Numbered from the stretch's first letter, positions 8,898 to 19,643 are shown. The stretch is DNA of 50,882 bases from Microbacteriaceae bacterium (GCA_947486475.1 CANKTR010000008.1:1-50882), one strand, 5' to 3'. The notes: generated by a model from the letters alone, not told the origin. Numbers and translations: made by a program.

Positions 8898-10456
8898 CAA
8901 CCCACCGTCCCGTTCTCGTTATCGACTTTGGGGCGCAATATGCGCAGTTGATTGCCCGGAGGGTCCGCGAGGCACACGTGTACAGCGCGATTGTTCCGCA
9001 CACCATCACCGCTGCCGAAGTCGCCGACAAGCAGCCCCTCGCCATCATTCTCTCTGGCGGTCCGTCGAGCGTGTACGAACCCGGTTCGCCATCGCTCGAC
9101 CCGGGTATCGTCACACTCGGTATTCCAGTCTTGGGAATTTGCTACGGTTTCCAGGTCATGGCGCAGCAACTCGGTGGGGAAGTGGCGAACACTGGTTTGC
9201 GCGAATACGGTGCGACCGAGGCTCGCGTGTCCGGCGGAGTTCTCTTTGCCCAACAACCAGCTGCGCAAACGTGTTGGATGAGCCACGGCGATCGGGTAGA
9301 GACGGCACCGCCAGGATTCACGGTCACCGCATCGACCGATGCGACACCCGTCGCGGCCTTCGAAAACACCGAGACTCGGATGTTCGGTGTGCAGTGGCAC
9401 CCCGAGGTCGTGCACTCCGATTTCGGTCAGCGAGTCCTCGAGAACTTCCTCTGGAACGGCGCGGGAATCGCGCCCGACTGGACGAGCGGGAATGTCATCA
9501 ACGAGCAGGTCACGAAAATTCGCACACAGGTCGGCGACGATCTCGTCATCTGTGGACTGTCGGGCGGTGTCGATTCAGCGGTCGCCGCGGCGCTCGTGCA
9601 CAAAGCCGTCGGCGATCAACTCATCTGTGTTTTTGTTGACCACGGCCTTCTGCGCGAAGGAGAACGCGAACAGGTCGAGCGCGATTTCGTGGCGGCCACC
9701 GGAGTTCGACTCGTCACGATTGATGTCGCGGATAGGTTTCTCGCCGAGTTGAAGGGCGTCACCGACCCCGAGACCAAGCGCAAGACGATTGGGCGCGAAT
9801 TCATTCGCGCATTTGAGACCGCCGAGGCCGACCTCGTTGCCGAGGCCGCGAACGCAGGCAAGAAGGTCCGATTCCTCGTGCAAGGAACGCTGTATCCCGA
9901 CGTGGTCGAGAGCGGCGGGGGCAGCGGCACGGCGACCATCAAGTCTCATCACAACGTCGGCGGGCTCCCCGAGGACCTTCAGTTCGAGCTCGTCGAGCCG
10001 CTTCGTGAACTGTTCAAGGACGAGGTGCGCGCCATCGGTCGCAAACTCGGACTTCCCGAACTCATCGTGGGTCGCCAGCCGTTCCCCGGCCCCGGCCTCG
10101 GAATTCGTATCGTCGGCGAGGTCACGAAGGAACGCCTCGACCTACTGCGCGCCGCCGACGCCATCGTCCGTGCCGAACTCACCGCCGCCGGCCTTGATCA
10201 GGACATCTGGCAGTGCCCCGTCGTCCTTCTCGCCGATGTTCGTTCGGTCGGAGTACAGGGCGACGGTCGCACCTACGGCCACCCCATCGTTTTGCGTCCC
10301 GTGTCGAGCGAAGATGCGATGACCGCCGACTGGACACGCGTCCCCTACGACGTACTAGCCAAGATCTCGAATCGAATCACCAACGAGGTCAAAGACGTCA
10401 ATCGCGTTGTCCTCGATGTCACCTCAAAGCCGCCCGGCACCATCGAGTGGGAATAA
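8894..10456 (+). CDS. guaA: GMP synthase (glutamine-hydrolysing)
   Basis: GuaA converts XMP to GMP using ATP and glutamine, completing the branch opened by GuaB. The 520-residue protein has an N-terminal class I glutamine amidotransferase ([12 protein letters not shown] with the nucleophile Cys, and WHPEVVHS with the catalytic His). The ATP-pyrophosphatase domain carries the P-loop [12 protein letters not shown] near residue 220. The C-terminal dimerisation domain ends in the conserved PPGTIEWE. The start is GTG, overlapping the DUF3817 stop (GTGA). A bidirectional terminator follows the stop codon. Confidence 0.98.
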   Translation: MTTHRPVLVIDFGAQYAQLIARRVREAHVYSAIVPHTITAAEVADKQPLAIILSGGPSSVYEPGSPSLDPGIVTLGIPVLGICYGFQVMAQQLGGEVANTGLREYGATEARVSGGVLFAQQPAAQTCWMSHGDRVETAPPGFTVTASTDATPVAAFENTETRMFGVQWHPEVVHSDFGQRVLENFLWNGAGIAPDWTSGNVINEQVTKIRTQVGDDLVICGLSGGVDSAVAAALVHKAVGDQLICVFVDHGLLREGEREQVERDFVAATGVRLVTIDVADRFLAELKGVTDPETKRKTIGREFIRAFETAEADLVAEAANAGKKVRFLVQGTLYPDVVESGGGSGTATIKSHHNVGGLPEDLQFELVEPLRELFKDEVRAIGRKLGLPELIVGRQPFPGPGLGIRIVGEVTKERLDLLRAADAIVRAELTAAGLDQDIWQCPVVLLADVRSVGVQGDGRTYGHPIVLRPVSSEDAMTADWTRVPYDVLAKISNRITNEVKDVNRVVLDVTSKPPGTIEWE

Positions 10457-10458
10457 GA

Positions 10459-10486
10459 AAAAGGCGCCGATTGCTCAGCGCCTTTT
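10459..10486. terminator. Bidirectional terminator between guaA and the Bax-inhibitor gene
   Basis: AAAAGGCGC (10459-10467) pairs with GCGCCTTTT (10478-10486) around a 10-nt loop. The stem ends in T-runs on both strands and serves two convergent genes, starting just after the guaA stop. Confidence 0.85.
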
Positions 10487-10500
10487 CCGTGAAAGGGTGA

Positions 10501-11352
10501 CTAGTCGTTGCCGCGGAAGATCGCAATCATTCGCAGGATTTCGAGGTACAACCAGACAACGGTGACGAGGATGCCGAAAGCGCCCTGCCATGCGTAGACC
10601 GCGGGGACACCGCGCTCGGCGCCGAGCTTGATTGATTCGAAGTCGAGCACGAGCGAATACGCGGCGAGGAACACGACGACAACACCGATGATGAGCCCGA
10701 GCGGGATTCCCATGATGTTTGCCGAGCTCAAACCGAACTGAGCATCACCGGTTACGCCCGTTGCCATCAGGACCATGTTGACGACCTGGTAAACGAGGTA
10801 GCCGACCATGGCGACCGAAACGACCTTGGTCATGCGCGCCGACGAACGGAAACGTCCAGAGAGGAAGAGGAACAGGGTGACGCCGATGACGCCAAGCGTT
10901 CCGATCACAGCCTGGGTGACGATACCGTCCCACATCGAGTTGAAAACCATCGAAATTGCTCCGACAAAAATTCCCTGCAGAACCGCATAGGCGATGATGA
11001 GCCCGGGAGACGGAACCTTCTTGAAGGTGTTGACGAGCCCAAGGACGAGTCCACCGACGAGGCCGACGATCATGACCGGGAACGACGCGAAGGTCCAGCC
11101 GATGTACGCACCGCCGATAAGAACGACGAACGCGAGGATGGTCTTGATGATGGTGTCTTCGACGGTCATGCGCCCTGTCTGACCTGGCGTGGCAGCGGGC
11201 ATGTCGTAGGTCTGCTCGAGAGTCGCAGCGTCGTCCTTAGTGGCGGCTGGTGTCTTCGATGCGTTCGGGCCGTACATGGCCTCGAGTTCGGAACGCGATA
11301 CCTGTCCGGGGCGGAAGGCGGCGTTACGCGAGAAAGCGGGGTTGGAATTCAT
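10501..11352 (-). CDS. Bax inhibitor-1 / YccA family membrane protein
   Basis: The 283-residue protein has a polar N-terminus (NPAFSRNAAFRPG) followed by about seven transmembrane helices, the architecture of the Bax inhibitor-1-like family. Bacterial members are implicated in calcium leak or membrane protein quality control, but the role here is not shown. The last helix pair around FGILVTVVWLYLEILRMIAI, ending in acidic residues, fits the family. A start at 11514 was rejected: ATG 11352 has AAAGGAG 6 nt upstream and a TAGAAT promoter box beyond it. Confidence 0.9.
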   Translation of the reverse strand: MNSNPAFSRNAAFRPGQVSRSELEAMYGPNASKTPAATKDDAATLEQTYDMPAATPGQTGRMTVEDTIIKTILAFVVLIGGAYIGWTFASFPVMIVGLVGGLVLGLVNTFKKVPSPGLIIAYAVLQGIFVGAISMVFNSMWDGIVTQAVIGTLGVIGVTLFLFLSGRFRSSARMTKVVSVAMVGYLVYQVVNMVLMATGVTGDAQFGLSSANIMGIPLGLIIGVVVVFLAAYSLVLDFESIKLGAERGVPAVYAWQGAFGILVTVVWLYLEILRMIAIFRGND

Positions 11353-11387
11353 GGACACTCCTTTAAGTGCTGGGTGAATACTCGTCA

Positions 11388-11393
11388 ATTCTA
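11388..11393 (-). promoter_or_regulatory. -10 box of the Bax-inhibitor gene
   Basis: TAGAAT on the minus strand (ATTCTA on plus) lies 35 nt before the ATG at 11352, leaving a short leader with a ribosome-binding site. Confidence 0.5.
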
Positions 11394-11423
11394 AAGCGGT
11401 AATCCTTGGAAAACCCTGAGAGG

Positions 11424-11660
11424 TTAGAGAGTCGCCCACCACAAATACAACATCACACCACCGACAATCCACACCACGGCTCCCACGGCCCCGAGAGCCA
11501 TCGCGATGATGCACAGGCGCTCGCCCTTCTCGCGTGAGCGGCGAATCTGCTCACGGGCGAACCAGCCCAACGGAAGTGCCATTGGTGACATCAGGGCACC
11601 GAGAATTACCGCGAGGACGGCGGTCGGGTTGGTGCGCGGGGCGGCGGTGGTTTCGGTCAC
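11424..11660 (-). CDS. Small DUF4190-like membrane protein
   Basis: This is a 78-residue protein with two hydrophobic helices (VLAVILGALMSPMALPLGWF and IIAMALGAVGAVVWIVGGVM) joined by a basic loop REQIRRSREKGER. This two-helix layout resembles DUF4190-type proteins, whose function is unknown. The start is GTG with a TAGAGT box 6 nt upstream and no ribosome-binding site, consistent with a leaderless message. Confidence 0.75.
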   Translation of the reverse strand: MTETTAAPRTNPTAVLAVILGALMSPMALPLGWFAREQIRRSREKGERLCIIAMALGAVGAVVWIVGGVMLYLWWATL

Positions 11661-11666
11661 GTGGTC

Positions 11667-11672
11667 ACTCTA
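11667..11672 (-). promoter_or_regulatory. -10 box for leaderless DUF4190-like gene
   Basis: TAGAGT on the minus strand lies exactly 6 nt before the GTG at 11660. Confidence 0.45.
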
Positions 11673-11705
11673 TTCATCCTTCGCTCTGGTGTCGGTGAGG
11701 GCGCG

Positions 11706-11711
11706 TAAACT
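11706..11711 (+). promoter_or_regulatory. -10 box of pcrA
   Basis: TAAACT lies 9 nt before the pcrA ATG. There is no ribosome-binding site between them, so the transcript would have few or no leader bases. Confidence 0.45.
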
Positions 11712-11720
11712 TGAGCCCAC

Positions 11721-14021
11721 ATGTCGAACTCTCCCACCGCTCTCGATCCCGCTGATCCGCTCCTCGAGGGGCTGAACCCCCAACAAGCGCACGCCGTCGC
11801 TCACCGCGGGCCGGCTCTTCTTATCGTGGCGGGTGCGGGTTCAGGCAAAACGGCAGTCCTCACGCGCAGAATCGCCCTGTTGTTGAAGAACCGCGAAGCA
11901 TGGCCGAGCCAGATCCTCGCAATTACGTTCACCAACAAAGCCGCTGCAGAGATGCGCGAGCGCATCGAGATGTACATCGGCGACGAATCTCGGGGCATGT
12001 GGATTTCGACATTCCACTCGGCGTGCGTTCGAATTCTGCGCAACGAGGCCGAGCGGTTCGGGTTTCCGCAGGCGTTCACAATTTACGACTCGGCAGATTC
12101 GAAGTCGCTCGTCAAGCGAATCCTCAAAGAGTTCGAAGCGGACTCTATGGGGCTCACGCCCGGTGGTGTGCTGTCAAAGATGTCACGTCTCAAGAACGAA
12201 TTGATTGATGTCGATGGGTTCGCGAGCCAAGCGAACCCGAACGACCCGAACGAGATGATGTTTCTCGAGGTCTTCCGTCGTTATACCCAAGAACTTCGCC
12301 GCGCAAATGCTTTTGACTTCGATGACCTCATCGGTCAGACGGTGTTCTTGTTCCGCGCATTCCCAGAGGTCCGCGCGCTGTACCAACGCAGATTCCGCCA
12401 CGTGTTTGTGGACGAGTACCAAGACACCAACAAGGCGCAGTACGAACTGATTCATGAGCTCACGCGTCCGGTGAAACCCGAACACGTGCCGGTCGAGACC
12501 CCGCCTGTGCTCTACAACGCCGAGGGCGGTATCGACGCGGCGACTCTGACAGTAGTGGGCGACTCGGATCAATCGATCTATGCGTTCCGAGGCGCCGACA
12601 TCCGGAACATCCTCGAATTCCGCCAGGACTTCCCCGGCACCGACGTCGTCGTGCTGGAACAGAACTACAGATCGACGCAAAACATTCTGGACGCGGCCAA
12701 TGCGGTCATCGGCAACAACTTTGACACGTCGATGAGCAAGCGCCTTTTCTCGGATCGCGGACCGGGCGAGCGCATCACGGGCTTCACCGGCGTGACCCAA
12801 CACGACGAGGCGCAGTTTGTCGCCGACGAAATCGATAACTTGCACACCGGCGGGATGGCGTATCGCGATATTGCGGTGTTCTATCGGACGAATGCGCAGA
12901 CTCGAGCGCTGGAAGACGTGCTTATGCGCTCTGGCGTTCCCTATCGACTCATCGGCGGAACCAAGTTCTACGAGCGCATGGAAATCAAGGACGTCCTCGC
13001 GTATCTTGCAGCCGTCGCAAACCCCGACGATGGACTCGCTCACCGCCGAATTCTTAACACGCCCAAACGCGGGATCGGTGATGTCACGGAATCAGCGATT
13101 CAGCGGTTCGCCGACGACAACCAGATTTCGTTCCGCGAGGCGATGCGACAAATCGAATCGGTGGGGGTCGCTGCTCGGGCCACCGCTACCGTTCGCGAAT
13201 TCGTCAACGCGCTTGACCGTATTTCTGACACCGTCGCGACCGCGAAGGTCGTTGACGTTCTCATTGCGTTGCTCGAGGCGACGGGTTACCTCATCCTCCT
13301 GAAGGAAAGCCGCGACCCGCAAGAAAACGCCCGCGCCGAGAATGTCGAGGAACTCGTCGGACTCACTCGCGAGTTCCAGGCCAAGTCCCCCGAGGGAACG
13401 CTCATCGACTTCCTCACCGAAGTCGCGTTGTCATCCGCCGCGGACGACCTCGATGACGAATCGGGAACCGTCAGCCTCATGACGCTGCACACGGCGAAGG
13501 GGCTGGAGTTCGACGCCGTGTTTATCACGGGCATCGAAGAGGAAATTCTTCCCCACCGCATTTCGGTCGCCGAGGCCGGCGGAATTCAAGAGGAACGTCG
13601 CCTGTTCTACGTCGGAATCACGCGCGCGAAAAAGAAGTTACACCTGTCACTCGCAACGTCACGAGCGACGTTCGGCGAAATCGCGTCGTGTATGCCGAGC
13701 CGATTCCTCGCCGAAATCCCCGACTCGCTCGTCGACTGGCGCGAATCGGGTCGTCGATCGCTCTCGCCGTCGTTCGAGAAGCGTTCATGGGATGCGCCGT
13801 CGAAACCGCGCACCGAATGGACCGGCGCCATCACGCGCGAGGTTCGCGACAACTCAGGACTCGAACTTGCGACGGGTGATCGCATCACGCACGATGATTT
13901 CGGCGAGGGTCGCGTGATCGCGGTCACGGGCGAGGGCGCAAAGCGCATCGCGGAAGTTCTCTTCGACGAGGTGGGCAAAAAGAAACTGCTCATCAAGATT
14001 GCGCCCATCACCAAGCTCTAA
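11721..14021 (+). CDS. pcrA: UvrD/PcrA-type ATP-dependent DNA helicase
   Basis: This superfamily 1A 3'-5' helicase acts in nucleotide excision repair and in clearing replication and transcription blocks. At 766 residues it has the family length. Visible motifs are Q-motif and Walker A (LNPQQAHAV; VAGAGSGKTAVLTRRI near residue 35), motif II VFVDEYQDTN, motif III GDSDQSIYAFRGAD, motif IV QNYRST, motif V MTLHTAKGLEFDAVF and motif VI EERRLFYVGITRAKK. The C-terminal tail (GDRITHDDFGEGRVIAV) is the Tudor-like module that contacts RNA polymerase in PcrA. It precedes sucCD, as in mycobacteria. Confidence 0.96.
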   Translation: MSNSPTALDPADPLLEGLNPQQAHAVAHRGPALLIVAGAGSGKTAVLTRRIALLLKNREAWPSQILAITFTNKAAAEMRERIEMYIGDESRGMWISTFHSACVRILRNEAERFGFPQAFTIYDSADSKSLVKRILKEFEADSMGLTPGGVLSKMSRLKNELIDVDGFASQANPNDPNEMMFLEVFRRYTQELRRANAFDFDDLIGQTVFLFRAFPEVRALYQRRFRHVFVDEYQDTNKAQYELIHELTRPVKPEHVPVETPPVLYNAEGGIDAATLTVVGDSDQSIYAFRGADIRNILEFRQDFPGTDVVVLEQNYRSTQNILDAANAVIGNNFDTSMSKRLFSDRGPGERITGFTGVTQHDEAQFVADEIDNLHTGGMAYRDIAVFYRTNAQTRALEDVLMRSGVPYRLIGGTKFYERMEIKDVLAYLAAVANPDDGLAHRRILNTPKRGIGDVTESAIQRFADDNQISFREAMRQIESVGVAARATATVREFVNALDRISDTVATAKVVDVLIALLEATGYLILLKESRDPQENARAENVEELVGLTREFQAKSPEGTLIDFLTEVALSSAADDLDDESGTVSLMTLHTAKGLEFDAVFITGIEEEILPHRISVAEAGGIQEERRLFYVGITRAKKKLHLSLATSRATFGEIASCMPSRFLAEIPDSLVDWRESGRRSLSPSFEKRSWDAPSKPRTEWTGAITREVRDNSGLELATGDRITHDDFGEGRVIAVTGEGAKRIAEVLFDEVGKKKLLIKIAPITKL

Positions 14022-14061
14022 ACACACGCCATGCGCGGTCGGTCGGCCCGGTGTCGAACGG

Positions 14062-14067
14062 TAGGCT
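14062..14067 (+). promoter_or_regulatory. Possible -10 box of the suc operon
   Basis: TAGGCT lies 54 nt before the sucC start. The leader contains a small CGAC-TTTT-GTCG hairpin (14106-14117). No clear -35 box is seen. Confidence 0.4.
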
Positions 14068-14121
14068 GTAAAACGGTCGAGAGGCAGTCAGCCCCGACTT
14101 TTTACGACTTTTGTCGATTGG

Positions 14122-15291
14122 ATGACAGTGGATCTTTACGAGTATCAAGCGCGTGACATGTTCGAAAAGCACGGCGTTCCCGTGCTCCGGGGAATCGTCG
14201 CCGACACCCCGGAAGAAGCACGTGCAGCGGCCTCCACAATCGGCGGACTCACGGTTGTCAAGGCGCAAGTCAAGACCGGCGGCCGCGGTAAGGCTGGCGG
14301 CGTCAAGGTCGCCAAGATCCCCGACGACGCGTTCGAGGCGGCGAAGGCAATCCTCGGACTCGACATCAAGGGTCACGTCGTCACGCGCGTCATGGTCGCC
14401 GAAGGCGCGGCAATCGTGCAGGAGTATTACTTCTCGGTTTTGCTCGACCGTGCGAACCGTTCGTACCTCTGCCTTTGCTCCTACGAGGGCGGGATGGACA
14501 TCGAGCAGTTGGCGGTTGAACGCCCCGACGCACTTGCCCGTATCGACGTGAGCCCCATCGAGGGCATCACCCTTGCGAAGGCGAAGGAAATTGCTGTCGC
14601 CGCAAAGTTCCCCGCTGAACTCGTCGACAAAGTTGCACCCGTGTTCGTCCAGTTGTATGGCGTTTTCACCTCGGAAGACACCACCCTCGTCGAGGTCAAC
14701 CCACTCGTCTTGACCGACGACGGCAGGATTCTCGCGCTGGACGGCAAAGTCACTCTCGATGCGAACGCCGAATTCCGCCAGCCCGACCACGCCGCTCTCG
14801 AGGACAAGGACGCGGCCGACCCGCTCGAAGCGCAGGCGAAAGAGCACGACCTCAACTACGTGAAGCTCGACGGTGAAGTCGGAATCATCGGAAACGGTGC
14901 CGGACTCGTCATGTCGACACTCGATGTCGTCGCGTATGCAGGCGAAAACTACGGCGGCGTCAAGCCCGCCAACTTCCTCGACATCGGTGGCGGAGCCTCG
15001 GCCGAGGTCATGGCCGCTGGTCTCTCGGTCATCCTGGGTGACCCACAGGTCAAGAGTGTTTTCGTGAATGTGTTCGGCGGAATCACCGCGTGTGACGCCG
15101 TGGCCAACGGAATCGTCAGCGCCCTCGAGATGCTGGGCGATAAAGCGACGAAGCCGCTCGTTGTCCGTCTCGACGGAAACAGCGTCGACAAGGGCCGCGA
15201 GATTCTCGCCGCCGCCAACCACCCGCTCGTCACCCTGGCCACCACGATGGACGACGGCGCCGATCGCGCCGCCGCGCTCGCAGCGAAGTAA
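14122..15291 (+). CDS. sucC: Succinyl-CoA synthetase beta subunit (ADP-forming)
   Basis: SucC pairs with SucD to convert succinyl-CoA to succinate with substrate-level nucleotide phosphorylation in the TCA cycle. It is a 389-residue ATP-grasp protein beginning with the conserved [32 protein letters not shown] is present in the nucleotide site, as is [20 protein letters not shown]. The C-terminal ligase half has [18 protein letters not shown] and [14 protein letters not shown] two codons after the ATG could also be the start (it would give MDLYEYQ). sucD follows after 11 nt. Confidence 0.97.
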   Translation: MTVDLYEYQARDMFEKHGVPVLRGIVADTPEEARAAASTIGGLTVVKAQVKTGGRGKAGGVKVAKIPDDAFEAAKAILGLDIKGHVVTRVMVAEGAAIVQEYYFSVLLDRANRSYLCLCSYEGGMDIEQLAVERPDALARIDVSPIEGITLAKAKEIAVAAKFPAELVDKVAPVFVQLYGVFTSEDTTLVEVNPLVLTDDGRILALDGKVTLDANAEFRQPDHAALEDKDAADPLEAQAKEHDLNYVKLDGEVGIIGNGAGLVMSTLDVVAYAGENYGGVKPANFLDIGGGASAEVMAAGLSVILGDPQVKSVFVNVFGGITACDAVANGIVSALEMLGDKATKPLVVRLDGNSVDKGREILAAANHPLVTLATTMDDGADRAAALAAK

Positions 15292-15302
15292 GGAATAGAA
15301 GA

Positions 15303-16187
15303 ATGTCGATTTTCCTCACCAAGGACTCGCGCGTCATCGTTCAGGGCATCACCGGCGGCGAGGGCTCAAAGCACACGGCTCTCATGCTCAAGGCCGGCAC
15401 TCAGGTCGTCGGCGGCGTCAATGCCCGTAAGGCCGGAACAACTGTCGAGCACGGCGACATCACGCTTCCCGTCTTTGGGACCGTTTCCGAGGCAATGTCC
15501 GAAACCGGTGCGGATGTGTCGGTTGTCTTCGTTCCACCGGCATTCGCCAAGGACGCCGTCATGGAAGCGATTGATGCGGCGACGCCGCTCATCGTCGTCA
15601 TCACCGAAGGCATTCCGATTCAGGACACCGCTGAATTCTGGGCGTACGCCGCGTCGAAGGGAACCAGCCGCATCATCGGCCCGAATTGCCCCGGCATCAT
15701 CACGCCGGGTGAGGCCCTTGCCGGAATTACCCCCGCAACGATCACGGGGACGGGACCGATCGGACTCGTGTCGAAGTCGGGAACGCTCACGTACCAGATG
15801 ATGTTCGAGCTTCGCGATATCGGCTTTTCGACCGCTATCGGAATCGGAGGAGACCCGATCGTCGGCACAACGCACATCGATGCGCTCGCCGCGTTCGAGG
15901 CCGACCCCGACACGAAAGCGATCGTCATGATCGGTGAAATCGGCGGTGATGCCGAGGAGCGCGCGGCGGACTACATCCGTGCGAACGTCACCAAGCCGGT
16001 AGTCGGCTACGTCGCGGGATTCACCGCTCCAGAGGGGAAGACCATGGGTCACGCTGGTGCAATCGTGTCCGGCTCGTCGGGAACCGCTCAAGCGAAGAAG
16101 AAGGCCCTCGAAGCCGCCGGAGTTCGCGTCGGCAAGACCCCTAGCGAAACCGCGCAGCTCATGCGCGAGGTCATCGCGGCCCTGTAA
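15303..16187 (+). CDS. sucD: Succinyl-CoA synthetase alpha subunit
   Basis: The 294-residue catalytic partner of SucC has a CoA-binding Rossmann domain ([20 protein letters not shown]) and [14 protein letters not shown]. The phosphohistidine loop [20 protein letters not shown] holds the active-site His at about residue 245. It lies 11 nt after sucC, and only one base separates its stop codon from the next GTG. Confidence 0.97.
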   Translation: MSIFLTKDSRVIVQGITGGEGSKHTALMLKAGTQVVGGVNARKAGTTVEHGDITLPVFGTVSEAMSETGADVSVVFVPPAFAKDAVMEAIDAATPLIVVITEGIPIQDTAEFWAYAASKGTSRIIGPNCPGIITPGEALAGITPATITGTGPIGLVSKSGTLTYQMMFELRDIGFSTAIGIGGDPIVGTTHIDALAAFEADPDTKAIVMIGEIGGDAEERAADYIRANVTKPVVGYVAGFTAPEGKTMGHAGAIVSGSSGTAQAKKKALEAAGVRVGKTPSETAQLMREVIAAL

Positions 16188-16188
16188 C

Positions 16189-17403
16189 GTGCCTCGCGGA
16201 CTCGTTGTCCTCTTCACGCTTCTTGAGGCGTTGTTTGTCGTTGGGCTCGGGATTTTTCTTCCGTTCGTTTTCGGTGTCATAGGATGGGCTTCGCTCACGG
16301 GCGTCAATTCGACACCGGTCGCAATCTGGCAACTGGCGGTTCAGGCGTGGGCGCTGGGTCACGGCGTTCCGTTGCACGTGTCGCTCGGAGATTCCTCGGC
16401 GGTGTTGGTCAACGACATGGCCACCTTCGACCTCACGCTCGCACCGTTCGGGTTCGCCCTCGTCACGGCACTTCTCGGTCGCCGCGCCGGTCGCCGGCTC
16501 GCCGGTTCTGACGACGCCACCCTCGTCGTCGGTTTGCTCGTTGCCTTCACGGGTGGCCTCGCTCTGCTCGCGTTGGTGAGCGGCCAGAATTCGCTCATTC
16601 AACTCGACGCAGTCTCGGGCACGGCGCGCGTGCTCGCGCCTTTCGTCCTCGGCCTCGTCATCGGGTGGCGACCGTGGGAGGACGATCGTTCGTCGCGGGC
16701 ACTGACCCTGGGGGTCCCGATCACGTGGCGAGACGTCACCGACACCGCAGTGCGCATCGCAGGAGCGACTCTGGCCGGGTTGGTGGTCATCGCATCGTTC
16801 GCTCTGCTCGCGCTACTCTTCCTCGGGTTTTCGACGGAAATCGCGTTGTACGAGTCACTTCACGCCGGAATCCTCGGCGGACTGGTGATCACGGCCGCTC
16901 AAATCGCTTTTATTCCGGTGGCTCTGGTCTGGACGATTGCCTGGGTTGTCGGACCAGGTTTCACTCTCGGAACCGGTGCGATTGTGTCGCCGTTTGTCAC
17001 AACCGTTGGCGCCGTGCCCGCAATCCCGCTGTTGGGAGCGATTCCCGAAACGAACACGATCGGCGAGTGGGTCACTGCTATTCCAGCGATTCTGGCATTT
17101 ATTGCCGCCGCGCGATTTGGTGCCGACCTTCGCTCTCGCGGACAGTCTTTCAACCCCGGCGACGTCATCGATCTTGGTCGTGTTGCCGCCACGGCTGCAC
17201 TCGCGGCGGTCGCAATCGGGCTGGTGACGGTCGTGGTCGGTTCGTACGCGACCGGCTCGGCCGGGCCGGGACGTTTCGTTCACCTCGGAATCGATCCCCT
17301 CACCACCGGTTTGATCCTCGCCGGGGGGGTCTTTGCGGGGTCGATCGCGGGACTGTTCCTCGGAAAGCTCGTTCGCGATTCGGAGGCGATGCGCGGCGCC
17401 TAG
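16189..17403 (+). CDS. PerM-like polytopic membrane protein (DUF6350)
   Basis: The 404-residue, strongly hydrophobic protein has roughly ten predicted transmembrane segments and no enzymatic motif. Its place between sucD and purN matches that of the mycobacterial divisome-associated membrane protein PerM (DUF6350 family), and the composition fits, so a role in cell envelope or division is inferred. An in-frame ATG 132 bases upstream lies inside sucD and encodes a highly basic stretch, so I use the GTG at 16189, one base past the sucD stop. It is probably co-transcribed with sucCD. Confidence 0.8.
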   Translation: MPRGLVVLFTLLEALFVVGLGIFLPFVFGVIGWASLTGVNSTPVAIWQLAVQAWALGHGVPLHVSLGDSSAVLVNDMATFDLTLAPFGFALVTALLGRRAGRRLAGSDDATLVVGLLVAFTGGLALLALVSGQNSLIQLDAVSGTARVLAPFVLGLVIGWRPWEDDRSSRALTLGVPITWRDVTDTAVRIAGATLAGLVVIASFALLALLFLGFSTEIALYESLHAGILGGLVITAAQIAFIPVALVWTIAWVVGPGFTLGTGAIVSPFVTTVGAVPAIPLLGAIPETNTIGEWVTAIPAILAFIAAARFGADLRSRGQSFNPGDVIDLGRVAATAALAAVAIGLVTVVVGSYATGSAGPGRFVHLGIDPLTTGLILAGGVFAGSIAGLFLGKLVRDSEAMRGA

Positions 17404-17429
17404 TCAGAAATCAGTCAAGCGCCCTTCGG

Positions 17430-17435
17430 TAAACT
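17430..17435 (+). promoter_or_regulatory. -10 box for leaderless purN
   Basis: TAAACT lies exactly 6 nt before the purN ATG, with no ribosome-binding site between. Confidence 0.5.
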
Positions 17436-17441
17436 GGGCGT

Positions 17442-18026
17442 ATGTTGCGCGTCGTGGTTCTCATCTCGGGTCAGGGGTCGAATCTGCGCGCATTCCTCGA
17501 TTCCTGTGCGGACGAATCAATTCCCGCAGCGGTCGTTGCGGTCGGCGCAGACTCCGATGTTTCCGGGCTAGACCACGCAAGGCACTGTGACATTCCCACC
17601 TTCGTCGAGCCATTCGAACCCGGTGGTGATCGTGATGCGTGGGGCACTCGACTCGGTGATCGGATTGACGAGTTCACGCCAGACCTTGTGATTCTCTCAG
17701 GATTCATGCGGCTCGTGCCGCCGGCGTTTGTCCGCCGCTTCGCCCCGATGCTCCTCAATACGCACCCCGCTTTTCTGCCGGAGTTCCCCGGCATACACGC
17801 GGTTCGAGACGCGTTCGAGGCGGGAGTCGTCGAGACCGGTGCGAGCGTCATCGTTGTCGACGACGGTGTCGACACGGGCCCAATCCTCGCGCAGCGCCGA
17901 GTTCCCCGAGTTGACGGGGACACCGAATCGACTCTGCACGACCGCATCAAGATTGTCGAGCGCGAGTTGCTCGCTGACGTGGTGCGCGACATCGCGAACC
18001 GCGAAACCGCGATGGAGGAGAACTGA
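17442..18026 (+). CDS. purN: Phosphoribosylglycinamide formyltransferase
   Basis: PurN transfers a formyl group from 10-formyl-tetrahydrofolate to GAR, the third step of purine synthesis. The 194-residue product starts with the nucleotide-binding [14 protein letters not shown]. It contains the catalytic [16 protein letters not shown] segment (Asn and His) and the Asp of [12 protein letters not shown]. It overlaps purH by one base (TGATG). FolD, encoded about 7 kb downstream, supplies its cofactor. Confidence 0.97.
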   Translation: MLRVVVLISGQGSNLRAFLDSCADESIPAAVVAVGADSDVSGLDHARHCDIPTFVEPFEPGGDRDAWGTRLGDRIDEFTPDLVILSGFMRLVPPAFVRRFAPMLLNTHPAFLPEFPGIHAVRDAFEAGVVETGASVIVVDDGVDTGPILAQRRVPRVDGDTESTLHDRIKIVERELLADVVRDIANRETAMEEN

Positions 18027-19600
18027 TGGTTTCCGCACTTCCCGCCCCCGATCGTGCCCGCGACCGCATCCCAATTCGACGTGCACTCATTTCGGTGAGT
18101 GACAAGACGGAACTCCTTGCGCTCGCGCGCGCACTGTCGGCGGCCGGCGTCGAGCTCGTGTCGACGGGGTCGACCTGCCAGACGATCCGTGACGCGGGAT
18201 TCGATGCCACGGAAGTCAGCGAGGTCACGGGCTTTCCCGAATCGCTGGACGGTCGCGTCAAGACACTGCACCCGTCGATTCACGCGGGGATACTCGCGGA
18301 CCTACGTTATGACTCTCATGTCACCCAACTCGCGGAATTGGGGATCGAGCCGTTCGAGCTCATTGTTGTCAGCCTGTACCCATTTGCCGCAACGGTCGCG
18401 AGCGGCGCGGACCCGACCGTCATCGTCGAAAACATCGACATCGGCGGTCCGGCTATGGTTCGAGCGGCGGCCAAGAACCACCACAACGTCGCCATCGTTG
18501 TGGACCCGAGCGACTACGCCGAAATCATCGACGCTGTGGCCGTTGGCGGAACGACCCTCGAGCAGCGCCGAGTTCTCGCTGGTCGCGCGTTCGCGCACTC
18601 CGCGGGGTATGACTCGGCGGTTTCGACGTGGATGCAGAACGAATACCCGCGCGATGAATCGGGTTTCGCCCCGGCCCTTAGAATCGCTGCGGAAAAGCTC
18701 GACACTCTGCGATACGGTGAGAATTCCCATCAGGCCGGGTCTGTCTATGGCGTCCACGGAGGGGCGGGAATCGCGCAGGCGACACAACTGCACGGCAAAG
18801 AGATGTCGTACAACAACTTCGTGGACGCGGATGCGGCCGTTCGTGCGGCGTTCGACCACGCCGAACCGGCGGTCGCCATCGTCAAGCACGCGAACCCTTG
18901 CGGTATCGCGGTGGGCGCCACAATCGCTGAGGCCCATGCTCGTGCTCATGCCTGCGACCCCGTCTCGGCGTTCGGTGGCGTGATCGCGTCGAACCGAGCG
19001 ATCAGCAAGGCGGCGGCGGAATCCATCGTCGATGTGTTTACCGAGGTGATTGTCGCCCCCGGTTTTGACGCGGACGCGCTCGCCATCCTCACGACCAAGA
19101 AAAATCTTCGACTGCTGGCACTTCCCGAATCGTTCACCGCGGTCGAGCGTGAAGTGCGGCACGTCTCGGGCGGCTTTCTTGTCCAAGACGTTGATCGCTT
19201 CTTTGCCCCGGCAGCCGAATGGACGCTCCTCACGGGACCTCCGGCGGACCCGTCCACCCTGGCGGACCTCGAATTTGCGTGGCGAGCGTGCCGTGCGGTG
19301 AAATCGAACGCCATCCTGTTGGCAAAAAACGGGGCCTCTGTGGGCATCGGCATGGGGCAGGTCAATCGCGTCGACTCGTGCCACCTCGCGGTCGCCAGAG
19401 CGGGCGACCGAGCGAGCGGAAGTGTCGCGGCCAGCGACGCGTTCTTCCCCTTCGCCGACGGACTTCAGGTATTGCTCGATGCGGGAGTCACCGCGATCGT
19501 TCAACCCGGCGGATCAGTGCGTGACGAAGAGGTACTCGCCGCGGCGACCGCAGCGGGAGTGACGATGTATTTCACGAACGAGCGACACTTTTTTCAATAA
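18026..19600 (+). CDS. purH: Bifunctional AICAR formyltransferase / IMP cyclohydrolase
   Basis: PurH performs the last two steps to IMP. The 524-residue protein has an N-terminal MGS-like cyclohydrolase domain ([48 protein letters not shown]). The C-terminal AICAR transformylase carries [24 protein letters not shown] and [12 protein letters not shown]. It is coupled to purN. The IMP formed is the substrate of GuaB, encoded earlier in the window. Confidence 0.98.
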   Translation: MVSALPAPDRARDRIPIRRALISVSDKTELLALARALSAAGVELVSTGSTCQTIRDAGFDATEVSEVTGFPESLDGRVKTLHPSIHAGILADLRYDSHVTQLAELGIEPFELIVVSLYPFAATVASGADPTVIVENIDIGGPAMVRAAAKNHHNVAIVVDPSDYAEIIDAVAVGGTTLEQRRVLAGRAFAHSAGYDSAVSTWMQNEYPRDESGFAPALRIAAEKLDTLRYGENSHQAGSVYGVHGGAGIAQATQLHGKEMSYNNFVDADAAVRAAFDHAEPAVAIVKHANPCGIAVGATIAEAHARAHACDPVSAFGGVIASNRAISKAAAESIVDVFTEVIVAPGFDADALAILTTKKNLRLLALPESFTAVEREVRHVSGGFLVQDVDRFFAPAAEWTLLTGPPADPSTLADLEFAWRACRAVKSNAILLAKNGASVGIGMGQVNRVDSCHLAVARAGDRASGSVAASDAFFPFADGLQVLLDAGVTAIVQPGGSVRDEEVLAAATAAGVTMYFTNERHFFQ

Positions 19601-19643
19601 CATTTTATTCGCTGGTTGTTTACGTTCGTCCACGTTAGTTCTC

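Noticed and set aside
14008..15222. 404-codon open frame on the minus strand opposite sucC
   Set aside because: It is a shadow of a well-recognised gene; the long frame results from high-GC codon bias and its translation has no family features.
18302..19504. 400-codon minus-strand frame opposite purH
   Set aside because: Arg- and Asp-rich shadow frame without promoter or ribosome-binding site.
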